Below are positions 1-6,649 of a stretch of DNA of 8,425 bases, piece after piece. The first letter of the stretch is position 1. The number at the start of each line of letters is the position of its first letter. The translations under genes and the position numbers were made by a program. The notes below the pieces were generated by a model. That model was not told the origin of the DNA. It saw only the letters and a program-made list of their open reading frames with translations, and ran no database searches. Source of the stretch: Bacillota bacterium (GTDB lineage Bacteria; Bacillota; Clostridia; Peptostreptococcales; Acidaminobacteraceae); contig JAUMXJ010000030.1 of NCBI GenBank assembly GCA_030529205.1, positions 814 to 9,238 on the forward strand. The letters are read 5' to 3'.

Positions 1-659
1 GCAATTTGTCGATTCTGATATATCACGGGAGTAAACAGCATCATCGAGTCCTGATTCCCGATGCGATACTTATACCAAAAATACTTCTCTCCGCGGTCAG
101 CCAGACGATTCCTGACATACTTGATCAATTGCAGATTGTCGGCACTTTGCTTTGTAAACGAGACGCCCCATCGATCGGAAAGCGCCAACTTCATGTCCAA
201 TGCCAAAGACATATCTCCCGAGACAATGGTATAACTGCCTTCTGCCGAAATTGCGGAACGGTTGTTGCTGTTTCGTATGTAGACGCTGTCGCTCCCCGCA
301 TCCACTTCGTTTAAAACGATCAAACCTCCTGAAGCGTCGAGGTATCCGATTGTTTCTTTCAGTTTCTCTCCGAGCATGACATCGATATGACGCACGTCCT
401 TTACATAGTTCTCTATGATTACTTTCTTCAACTGGTCGATGGTTCTCGTATTGCTCCATCTGTCCAACATGACATTTTCAATCTCGGAGCGCTTTTGTTC
501 CACTTTCCCGTAGTAATACTTGTAATTGTTGCGTTCGAGCTCTCCCGCAATATCCGTCACCAATAAACCGCCGATAAAGAACAGCAAAAGTACCACCGCA
601 AGTACGAGGTACGATGCAAATACATATGCAAACAACGGTTTTTTATTTTGCCTGGACAT
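1..659 (-). CDS. Membrane-anchored protein with extracytoplasmic sensor-like region, partial (C-terminus outside window)
   Basis: The reading frame is open from an ATG at 659 to the window edge, giving 219 visible residues. A short positively charged N-terminus (SRQNKK) is followed by one hydrophobic segment at about residues 9-34. Then comes a charged, probably helical stretch (about 40-105) containing KRSEIENVMLDRWSN, and a mixed alpha/beta region to residue 219. No second membrane segment or output domain is reached. One N-terminal anchor followed by a long extracytoplasmic region is typical of Cache-like sensors of diguanylate cyclases, phosphodiesterases or histidine kinases in Firmicutes, but the output domain cannot be told here. 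The start is supported by AAGGGTG at 663-669, five bases upstream of ATG, and by the hydrophobic segment following directly. It lies 27 bases after the solute-binding lipoprotein gene, so the two are probably co-transcribed and may act together in ligand sensing. It could also be a membrane protein with no signalling role. Confidence 0.72.
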   Translation of the reverse strand, partial: MSRQNKKPLFAYVFASYLVLAVVLLLFFIGGLLVTDIAGELERNNYKYYYGKVEQKRSEIENVMLDRWSNTRTIDQLKKVIIENYVKDVRHIDVMLGEKLKETIGYLDASGGLIVLNEVDAGSDSVYIRNSNNRSAISAEGSYTIVSGDMSLALDMKLALSDRWGVSFTKQSADNLQLIKYVRNRLADRGEKYFWYKYRIGNQDSMMLFTPVIYQNRQI

Positions 660-686
660 GGTCACCCTTCTGTTATCAATTCTGTA

Positions 687-2141
687 CTACTTTTTTACTG
701 CGCTGCCGATGACTTCGTTCAAGTTCTGAAACCACAACTCAAACGCCTCATCGCTTTCTAATTGTGCCGAAGCTTCCTCGCTGCTCATGCCCGAATCAAG
801 AAGACGCATATATTCATCCCTTCCGGTCTTCCAGGTATCGTTGAGATACCTGCTGAGTGCGGAGCGTATCGACTCGTAGTTCTCGGTCGGTGTAGGCTCA
901 TACACTTCATTCTGCTCGAACAAATCAATCAGCATCGTAAAAGTGTCCGCCGTCAATTTTTCTATTTTACCATTACTGTAAGCGCTCACAATTTTATTTT
1001 TATTAAAAACGGACTTCAAAGCGGGCATGTAGGATTTTTTGACGGCAAAATCGAGTGCGTTTTCCTCATTGGTCAACCATTTCAAAAACGCAACCGAAGC
1101 TACAACCGACTTGTCGGAACGCTTATAACCGAAAACGCCGCCGCCCTGTATCAACATACGCTGCGTGGTGCCCTCAAATTTCGGAAGCGCCGCGACCTTT
1201 GCGTCAATCGGAATCATCCCGTTCTCACCTTGAATTTCTTTCGGAAAAAAAGGTGCGCTGGAAGTGGAACTTTGTCCGACAAGCGTATGGCCCAGTCGAA
1301 TATCATCGGTAACATACTTATTCTTGTTGTCGTAATAGCCTTTTACATACGGAATATACACATGTTGATAAAACCTGCGAAAAGATTCCTTATCGAGATC
1401 CACGACTTCTTTTCCGTCTTCAAAGCGTGTAATGTCATGTCCCATTTCCGCCATACAGATCCACGCTAGATTGACCAGTGCGTTCGCACCGAAGAGCACC
1501 TTCCCGTCATGCGGCTCTTCTGTGAGAGAATCGGTGTACTCATAATACCTCTTTGCCGCCGCAGCAAGGCTTTCATAGGTTTTTAAATCATCGTAACTCA
1601 AAATGCCCTTGGCCACAAATTCATCAAATGCCGTGGCATTGATCATGAGGACCTCACTCGCCTTATCTATGGAAAACATCTGATGCTTGTCGGGATGATT
1701 CGGCAGAGAACCCGATTTTACAAAAGCATCCACGTATTGAGAAAACTCCTCTTCGCTGATGTACTGTTTGAAGTCGACCAAGGATTCACTGATTGGAAGC
1801 TGTGCGGCAATCCCTTTGTATGTGATGAACAGATCCGGCATTTGCGAGCCCTTGGACGTATCCTCACTCGCGGAAATCAGGGCATCCGTCAACGCCTTAA
1901 TTTCACCGTATGCGACCTGTCGCACAATAATCCCCTTCGTAACACCTTCCGTTTCGTTGAATCTCTTAATATAGTAATCCAACACCTCTTGGGAACGCGA
2001 ATTGTAATAGGTCCAAATATCAATAATAACAGGATCGTTTTTATTTAAAACATCTTCTTGGTTCGGAATCTGCGACTGTTCTCCCAGACAACTCACCAAA
2101 AGAAGCGCACATATCAATAGGACTACGAGTAATCTTTTCAT
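687..2141 (-). CDS. Extracellular solute-binding lipoprotein (ABC-type, family 1-like)
   Basis: This 484-residue protein begins with a lipoprotein signal: MKR, a hydrophobic core at about 4-16, and the lipobox L15-V16-S17-C18, where Cys18 would be lipidated after cleavage. The mature protein has the layout and size of cluster-B/family 1 solute-binding proteins (usually about 400-500 residues). Examples are DPVIIDIWTYYN near residues 36-47 as the first beta strand, the PDLFITYKG segment near 102-110, the ALPKFEG segment near 318-324, QGGGVFGY near 332-339, and VASVAFLKWLTNEENALDFA near 347-366. Such proteins usually capture sugars or other small solutes outside the membrane for an ABC importer. 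The ligand cannot be read from sequence. No permease or ATPase gene is next to it; the downstream gene instead encodes a membrane protein with a sensor-like exterior, so it may serve signalling rather than, or as well as, uptake. The ATG at 2141 has GGAGGA seven bases upstream. Confidence 0.88.
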   Translation of the reverse strand: MKRLLVVLLICALLLVSCLGEQSQIPNQEDVLNKNDPVIIDIWTYYNSRSQEVLDYYIKRFNETEGVTKGIIVRQVAYGEIKALTDALISASEDTSKGSQMPDLFITYKGIAAQLPISESLVDFKQYISEEEFSQYVDAFVKSGSLPNHPDKHQMFSIDKASEVLMINATAFDEFVAKGILSYDDLKTYESLAAAAKRYYEYTDSLTEEPHDGKVLFGANALVNLAWICMAEMGHDITRFEDGKEVVDLDKESFRRFYQHVYIPYVKGYYDNKNKYVTDDIRLGHTLVGQSSTSSAPFFPKEIQGENGMIPIDAKVAALPKFEGTTQRMLIQGGGVFGYKRSDKSVVASVAFLKWLTNEENALDFAVKKSYMPALKSVFNKNKIVSAYSNGKIEKLTADTFTMLIDLFEQNEVYEPTPTENYESIRSALSRYLNDTWKTGRDEYMRLLDSGMSSEEASAQLESDEAFELWFQNLNEVIGSAVKK

Positions 2142-2147
2142 AGTATA

Positions 2148-2153
2148 TCCTCC
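2148..2153 (-). promoter_or_regulatory. Ribosome binding site of the solute-binding lipoprotein gene
   Basis: GGAGGA on the minus strand lies six bases before the ATG at 2141 (seven counted from GGAGG). It is a near-perfect Shine-Dalgarno sequence and fixes that start, which also places the lipoprotein signal at the N-terminus. Confidence 0.8.
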
Positions 2154-2164
2154 AAAATATTAAT

Positions 2165-2173
2165 AGTATATCA
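2165..2173 (-). promoter_or_regulatory. Possible extended -10 promoter element for the lipoprotein-sensor pair
   Basis: The minus strand reads TGATATACT, which matches the extended -10 pattern TGnTATAAT with one mismatch. Transcription would begin about seven bases downstream, giving a very short leader that still holds the GGAGGA site. There is no good -35 hexamer at 16-18 bases. A perfect TTGACA lies at 2204-2209, but 33 bases away, too far for a normal promoter. The match is by eye only. Confidence 0.35.
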
Positions 2174-2261
2174 CATATGAACGCGCATCACGCCTCTTTT
2201 TCTTGTCAACAAAAAGAAAATAGTCCTTTTTTTTTATTTTCAAAAAGTGTAAAGTATCTTT

Positions 2262-3611
2262 ATGGAAGATATCATTGTTGAAGAAAAACTATTGCAACTT
2301 TTAGAAAACAAGCAGTTTCACGAATTGAAAAATGAATTGTTGGAACTGAACAACTACGACATTGCGGACTTTATTGTCGACTTGCCGGCGGAGTCCGCGA
2401 TTGTTGTGTTCCGTCTTATTCACAAAGACGATGCCGCAGAGGTGTTTTCAAATCTGGAAACCGAGACACAGGAATATATTATCGGAAGTGTAACGGACCA
2501 AGAGCTCAATGCCATTATGGCGGATATGTACATCGACGATGCGGTAGATATGCTCAGTGAGCTTCCTGCCAATATGGTCAAGAAGGTTCTGAAAAACTCT
2601 TCTCCTTCCGACAGAGCAATCATCAACCAGTTCCTGAACTATCCCGAGAATTCGACCGGCAGCATTATGACCGCGGAGTTTATAGACCTCAAAAAACACA
2701 TGACGGTCAGCGATGCCATCAAGCGCGTCCGCAAACTCGGTGAGGACAGTGTCGATCTGTACACATGCTATGTCGTGGACGACTCTAAAAAAATGGAAGG
2801 GGTTGTAAACTTAAGAGAATTGCTCCTTGCCGACGACGGTGCAAAGATTGAAGATCTTATGTCTATGGACGTCATCCACGCAAAGACCTCGGATGATCGC
2901 GAAGAGACCGCCAGAGTCATGATGAATTACGACTTCACCGCCCTGCCCGTTGTCGATACGGAAAACCGTCTGGTCGGTATTGTCACAATCGACGACGTCA
3001 TCGACGTCATTGAAGAAGAAGCGACCGAAGACTTTGAAAAAATGGCGGCGATGGCACCGTCCGAAAAACCCTACCTTAAAACAAGCATATGGGCGCTTTC
3101 CAAAAACAGGATTTTTTGGCTCCTGGTTCTGATGCTTTCCGCAACGGTGACCGGTCTGGTTCTCGGTCACAATGAAGCGGTTTTTGCCGCCGTTCCCGCA
3201 CTTGTCACCTTCATGCCGATGCTCACGGATACCGGAGGAAATGCCGGCAGCCAGAGCAGCACCATGGTCATCCGCGGTATGGCGATCGGAGAAATAGAAC
3301 TCACCGATTTTCCTAAGGTCTTGGCAAAGGAATTCGGGGTTTCCGTCTTGGTAGGTCTGGCACTGAGCATTGTAAACTTTATCCGCATTGTGCTCATGTA
3401 TCCCGGTCAGTACGTGATGGCGACGGTTGTATGTATTGCCCTCTTTGCAACGGTGATCATGGCGAAAACCGTAGGCGGTCTTTTGCCGATTGGAGCGAGA
3501 GCATTGAAGGTTGACCCGGCGATTATGTCCGCTCCTCTTATCACCACCATTGTCGATACTCTGGCTTTGATGCTGTATTTTTCGATTGCAAAAGCGATGC
3601 TGCCTCTGTAA
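2262..3611 (+). CDS. mgtE: Magnesium transporter MgtE
   Basis: This 449-residue protein is full length for MgtE, a homodimeric Mg2+ channel of the cytoplasmic membrane gated by cytosolic magnesium. Domains in order: an acidic, helical MgtE N domain (about 5-130); two CBS domains (about 135-255), the second holding FTALPVVDTENRLVGIVTIDDVIDVI; an acidic linking helix (EEEATEDFEKM, about 251-261); and a membrane domain (about 280-449) with about five hydrophobic segments. The family signature around PMLTDTGGNAGSQ (319-331) and RGMAIGE (338-344) is intact, as are the pore-region acidic residues D418 (in VDPA) and D432 (in TIVDT), the latter matching the Mg2+-selecting Asp of the Thermus protein. 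The acidic N and CBS domains are where Mg2+ binds to close the channel. The gene stands alone, divergent from the lipoprotein gene and convergent with the FecR gene. The ATG at 2262 has only a poor ribosome binding site (AAAG/GTG-like), but the N-terminus fits the family and no better start is present. Confidence 0.96.
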   Translation: MEDIIVEEKLLQLLENKQFHELKNELLELNNYDIADFIVDLPAESAIVVFRLIHKDDAAEVFSNLETETQEYIIGSVTDQELNAIMADMYIDDAVDMLSELPANMVKKVLKNSSPSDRAIINQFLNYPENSTGSIMTAEFIDLKKHMTVSDAIKRVRKLGEDSVDLYTCYVVDDSKKMEGVVNLRELLLADDGAKIEDLMSMDVIHAKTSDDREETARVMMNYDFTALPVVDTENRLVGIVTIDDVIDVIEEEATEDFEKMAAMAPSEKPYLKTSIWALSKNRIFWLLVLMLSATVTGLVLGHNEAVFAAVPALVTFMPMLTDTGGNAGSQSSTMVIRGMAIGEIELTDFPKVLAKEFGVSVLVGLALSIVNFIRIVLMYPGQYVMATVVCIALFATVIMAKTVGGLLPIGARALKVDPAIMSAPLITTIVDTLALMLYFSIAKAMLPL

Positions 3612-3680
3612 TCGTTTCCGTATCGCATTTCTTTCTCCTTCTCCTTCCCGACTTTCCGAAACGACATTCTGTCAAATACA

Positions 3681-3716
3681 AAAGAGTGACACGAGTTCAA
3701 CTCGCTGTCACTCTTT
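3681..3716. terminator. Bidirectional intrinsic terminator between mgtE and the FecR gene
   Basis: AAAGAGTGACA (3681-3691) pairs perfectly with TGTCACTCTTT (3706-3716). Inside it, CGAGT (3692-3696) pairs with ACTCG (3700-3704), leaving a three-base loop and one unpaired C at 3705. This gives 16 base pairs. On the plus strand it is followed by the T-rich run CTTTTGCTTTGCTTT. On the minus strand the stem leads into TTTTGTATTTG. It starts 69 bases past the mgtE stop and 21 bases past the FecR gene stop (counted on the minus strand), so it can serve both converging transcripts. The T tracts are interrupted, so efficiency may be unequal. Confidence 0.85.
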
Positions 3717-3737
3717 CTTTTGCTTTGCTTTACAATA

Positions 3738-4838
3738 CTATGCGTCCACTTCGATGTCCATGAAAATAAAGTCATTGGCTTCCGCATCCGACTCTTCAAA
3801 GTAGAAGATTGCCGTAGACGGAACATTCGGGTCACCGAGCACCTGATCCATATGCACTCTGCCCTGCGTTCCGACCAATTGGTAAGGAACCCAGCGATTG
3901 AGCTCGCCTTCGATCGGATAGTGGTATTCGATTTCGTATTTTCCGATAAAGACGAAATTTCCGGTAGGTTTCGGCGGAACTACAAACGCCTGATTGTCAT
4001 CATCATCTTCTTCATCGTCAACATCATCGTGAATTTCTTCATAGTACGGATTGGAATGCTCCTCTTCAGGTTCATCTTCATCGTCGTCATCATCTTTCTC
4101 CGCTTCTTTTCTCGCATCATCGACTTCTTTTTCGGTAAACAGATCGGATAAATCCTCATAATCCAGGAACTCTTTGTAAAGTCCCTTCATCTCGAATTTT
4201 TCCGTACTCGGATTGACCTTACCCTCCGACGGGAATTCATATTTTTTCGCCCCCGACATCACAAAAGATTTGAGTTCCCCCTTGTTTTCCGCATACGGGG
4301 AGATATTCGTTCCGACTTGTCGATACTCAACTTCGATTGCACCCTTTGTCAGCCAGATATTGACTTCGGGATTCTCCTGATTTCGTTTCTCCTTCTCCAC
4401 CTGGACATAGAACTGTGTTCCTCTCACACCCATGACGGCGGTCGGAGTCTTAATCCTGTAATTGGAGTTCTTATCCAATTTTTTGTCTATCTTGCTTCCG
4501 ACACCCCCCGCCTGAATGGTGATCACCGTGTCATTGCTTCTGTCATTTCCCTTCAATTCCGAAAGAACCGCTATCGTATTCGCCGCAAGGGTCACTTCTT
4601 TATCCTGATCCACCGTCAGGACGATTTTACTGTCCTTACCGGTGATGATCTTATCCCCTTCCTCAATCACCATATTCTTAAATACGGAAATCTTCTTTTC
4701 CGAAGCGGAGCGTTGCACCTGCACCTTTCCATGGAACTCCACAACTTTTGCCGTTCGTTTTTCTGCGGCAAAAGAAGAAATGGCCATCACGAAAAGCAAG
4801 ACCGTTATGATCAACAATGTTCTTCTTTTAAACATCAT
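3738..4838 (-). CDS. Exported FecR-domain protein with acidic linker
   Basis: This 366-residue protein opens with a signal peptide: MMFKRR, a hydrophobic core at about 8-22, and a likely cleavage after SFAA (residue 25). Residues 28-172 resemble a FecR domain: an SH3-like strand region with KVVEFHGKVQVQR, then GDKIITGKDSKIVLTVDQDKEVTL, and the hallmark TPTAVMGVRGTQFYVQV (131-147). In known systems FecR domains sit outside the cytoplasmic membrane and take part in signalling or surface-ligand binding. Residues 236-282 are almost all Asp and Glu. The C-terminal part (about 285-366), rich in aromatic residues and probably beta-stranded, I do not recognise. There is no sigma-factor gene beside it, unlike classical FecIR pairs; instead it is the last gene of the cyclase operon, only three bases after the cyclase stop. 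It may therefore be an outside partner of the CHASE2 domain (inference). The first of two adjacent ATG codons is preferred because AGGAGG sits ten bases upstream of it. Confidence 0.85.
   Translation of the reverse strand: MMFKRRTLLIITVLLFVMAISSFAAEKRTAKVVEFHGKVQVQRSASEKKISVFKNMVIEEGDKIITGKDSKIVLTVDQDKEVTLAANTIAVLSELKGNDRSNDTVITIQAGGVGSKIDKKLDKNSNYRIKTPTAVMGVRGTQFYVQVEKEKRNQENPEVNIWLTKGAIEVEYRQVGTNISPYAENKGELKSFVMSGAKKYEFPSEGKVNPSTEKFEMKGLYKEFLDYEDLSDLFTEKEVDDARKEAEKDDDDDEDEPEEEHSNPYYEEIHDDVDDEEDDDDNQAFVVPPKPTGNFVFIGKYEIEYHYPIEGELNRWVPYQLVGTQGRVHMDQVLGDPNVPSTAIFYFEESDAEANDFIFMDIEVDA
3993..4133 (-). repeat. Asp/Glu-codon low-complexity tract within the FecR-domain gene
   Basis: This stretch encodes residues 236-282, mostly Asp and Glu, in runs of GAT/GAC and GAA/GAG codons (visible on the plus strand as repeated atc, gtc and ttc triplets). 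It includes runs of five and four Asp. It separates the FecR part from the C-terminal part and probably acts as a flexible or cation-binding linker. Triplet-rich tracts of this type can change length by slippage without breaking the frame. Confidence 0.75.
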
Positions 4839-4841
4839 CTC

Positions 4842-6632
4842 TTACTTTCCTCCTTCATCTTCATTTTTTATTCCAATCAATTCATAAACTTCTATTGCAT
4901 GAATCTTACCTTTCACATTCAGACTGCCCAGCGCGTGCACGTCCACACGATCTTTGACGAGTTCGTATGTGTCGGCTGAGATTAATACCTGACCCGGCTT
5001 CGCATTGCTCTCGAGTCTGGCGGCTGTATTGACCGCGTCTCCGATCGCCGTGTAGTCAAGTCGGTGTGACGCTCCGATATTACCGACAATGGCATACCCC
5101 GTATTGACTCCGACTCCGAAACTGACCGTCCTTCCATATTTTTCCGTCAGTCTCCCGGACAGTGTTTCCGCACCTTTCTGCATGTAGTATGCAGTCTGAA
5201 CGGCTTTAAACGCATGGTCTTCTATTTCCAATGGAGCTCCGAACAATGCCATGGCGGCATCGCCGATGTACTTGTCCAAAGTGCCCTCGTATTTAAAAAT
5301 CGCCTCCGCACACAGATTCAGGTACTCGTTCAGAATGCTCACAACCTGCTCAGGTTCAAGTTTTTCCGACATCGTCGTAAATCCTCTGATATCGACAAAC
5401 AAAACCGTAACATGCCGTTTCACACCGCCCAGCCCCAGCGCCTCTTCGCCGCCTTTCAAAAGCTTGTCCACCAGACGCGGCTCCATATACTTGCTGAACA
5501 CATCGGTTACACGCTTTCTCTCAATCAGCTCCGCCACATATCGAATCACATTGTTTGCGATATAAATCAGTACAACCGCGAGCACCACATAGACAATACC
5601 GAGAACAACTCCTCGCTGCAGCCGGGAAAGCAGCACGGCGATTCCGATGTAGATTCCCGCAATCAGAATCATCGCAAGCGTACTGAAGAGCAAACGCAAC
5701 TTCGACTGTATCAAAACCGACAGCAGTGAAATTCCGAGCAATATCGCAAATTCCACCCACTTATTCGCCTCAGTCCACGTCAATCCGTCCGCCATCTGTT
5801 GAATGATATTCGCGTGAACCTCAATTCCGTACATCGGATATGCCCGATCGATCGGAGTAAAATAGTAGTCATCTGCCAGACCGATTGCCGTAACGCCGAT
5901 CAGCACAACCTTATCCCGAAAGTACTCGGGATCGACTTCACCCGTTAAGACCATGTAGTACGGAACCCGTTCAAACGCTCCCGTTCTCCCGGAAAAGCGT
6001 ATGTACATCCGATTCCAGGCATCGACGGGACAGTCCGGTTTTCGGTCGTATGCCGCTTCGTAAATCTTGTAGGCAAGACTGTCCACAATCGTTTGATTTC
6101 CGTCTTTTCCGACATCCAATCCGAGTATCCCGCGTCTCACAATTCCGTCCGAATCGGGGATGGTATTGATGTGAGCCACTTCCAGGTAGGGTAGAATGCC
6201 TTTGAACGGAAGGTGAAACTGCATCGGCCGTATCAAGCCCGGCTCCGCATCCTCCGACAATGTCCCGAATCCGGCAAATATCGGCTTTCCTGACAACCGC
6301 GACAGACTCTCGATAAAGCCGCCGTCATCATCTCCCTCTTCCAGAAACAGGACATCAAATCCGATTGCCCTGGGGGAAGCACTGTCGATTTTTTCGAGGA
6401 GTTGTCCGTGATAATCGCGCGGCCACGGCCACTTTCCGAGCACCTCCAAGCTCTCATCGTCAATCGCCAGAATCACAATATCCGAATCAACGGTTCTCTC
6501 CTTTTGATACAAAGCATCCCGGAAGAAAAAATCAAACCCGTCCAGAATATCAAATACCATCAGCAGGGTACAAAAGACGATAATCACTGAAAAAACAATC
6601 GTTCCTATTCTATTGACGCCCAATTTCCTCAA
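4842..6632 (-). CDS. CHASE2-domain class III adenylate cyclase
   Basis: This 596-residue membrane enzyme should make cAMP from ATP in the cytoplasm in response to an external signal. Residues 9-28 form a first membrane segment. An extracytoplasmic CHASE2 domain follows (about 38-288), with DIVILAIDDESLEVLGKWPWPR near 51-72 and FRDKVVLIGVTA near 238-249. Three more membrane segments lie at about 293-310, 313-338 and 342-362. A connecting helix leads to the cyclase domain (about 403-586). Catalytic residues are complete: metal-binding D414 (FVDIRGFT) and D458 (KYIGDA), adenine-specifying K454 and T528 (LDYTAIGD), and transition-state N535 and R539 (NTAARLE). The Lys/Thr pair points to ATP rather than GTP and to class IIIb. 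It can work as a homodimer. The start is TTG at 6632 with GGGAGG seven bases upstream; no ATG fits. It lies 17 bases after the hydrolase gene, and three bases before the FecR gene, whose ribosome binding site is inside its last codons. Confidence 0.95.
   Translation of the reverse strand: MRKLGVNRIGTIVFSVIIVFCTLLMVFDILDGFDFFFRDALYQKERTVDSDIVILAIDDESLEVLGKWPWPRDYHGQLLEKIDSASPRAIGFDVLFLEEGDDDGGFIESLSRLSGKPIFAGFGTLSEDAEPGLIRPMQFHLPFKGILPYLEVAHINTIPDSDGIVRRGILGLDVGKDGNQTIVDSLAYKIYEAAYDRKPDCPVDAWNRMYIRFSGRTGAFERVPYYMVLTGEVDPEYFRDKVVLIGVTAIGLADDYYFTPIDRAYPMYGIEVHANIIQQMADGLTWTEANKWVEFAILLGISLLSVLIQSKLRLLFSTLAMILIAGIYIGIAVLLSRLQRGVVLGIVYVVLAVVLIYIANNVIRYVAELIERKRVTDVFSKYMEPRLVDKLLKGGEEALGLGGVKRHVTVLFVDIRGFTTMSEKLEPEQVVSILNEYLNLCAEAIFKYEGTLDKYIGDAAMALFGAPLEIEDHAFKAVQTAYYMQKGAETLSGRLTEKYGRTVSFGVGVNTGYAIVGNIGASHRLDYTAIGDAVNTAARLESNAKPGQVLISADTYELVKDRVDVHALGSLNVKGKIHAIEVYELIGIKNEDEGGK
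4849..4854 (-). promoter_or_regulatory. Ribosome binding site of the FecR-domain gene, inside the cyclase gene
   Basis: AGGAGG on the minus strand lies within the last codons of the cyclase gene and ten bases before the first ATG of the FecR gene. A ribosome finishing the cyclase would cover this site, so the two proteins are probably translationally coupled. The spacing favours the first of the two tandem ATG codons (4838) over the second (4835). Confidence 0.75.
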
Positions 6633-6639
6633 ACAAGGT

Positions 6640-6645
6640 CCTCCC
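6640..6645 (-). promoter_or_regulatory. Ribosome binding site deciding the TTG start of the cyclase
   Basis: GGGAGG on the minus strand is seven bases upstream of a TTG at 6632. An out-of-frame TTG at 6634-6636 lies too close. This site is the main reason for accepting the rare TTG start, which places the N-terminal membrane segment directly after a short basic tail. Confidence 0.75.
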
Positions 6646-6649
6646 GTTT

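Noticed and set aside
762..1469. 235-codon open frame on the plus strand opposite the solute-binding protein gene
   Set aside because: It is antisense to a complete lipoprotein gene, and its translation shows no coherent domain or export signal.
2204..2209. Perfect TTGACA (-35) on the minus strand as part of a standard promoter
   Set aside because: No acceptable -10 element lies 16-18 bases downstream; the nearest TATACT is 33 bases away. It may be chance in AT-rich DNA.
2142..2261. Magnesium-sensing M-box riboswitch upstream of mgtE
   Set aside because: The gap to the divergent gene is only 120 bases, shorter than the usual M-box plus expression platform. The T-rich sequence shows no set of conserved stems or a terminator just before the start.
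3993..4133. Repeated atc/gtc/ttc triplets as a direct-repeat or CRISPR-like array
   Set aside because: The repeats are triplet-phased acidic codons inside a coding frame. There are no spacers or conserved repeat units of CRISPR length.
4317..4979. 220-codon open frame on the plus strand across the FecR and cyclase genes
   Set aside because: It lies opposite the end of one clear gene and the start of another and crosses their junction. It has no family resemblance and is explained by the codon pattern of the opposite strand.
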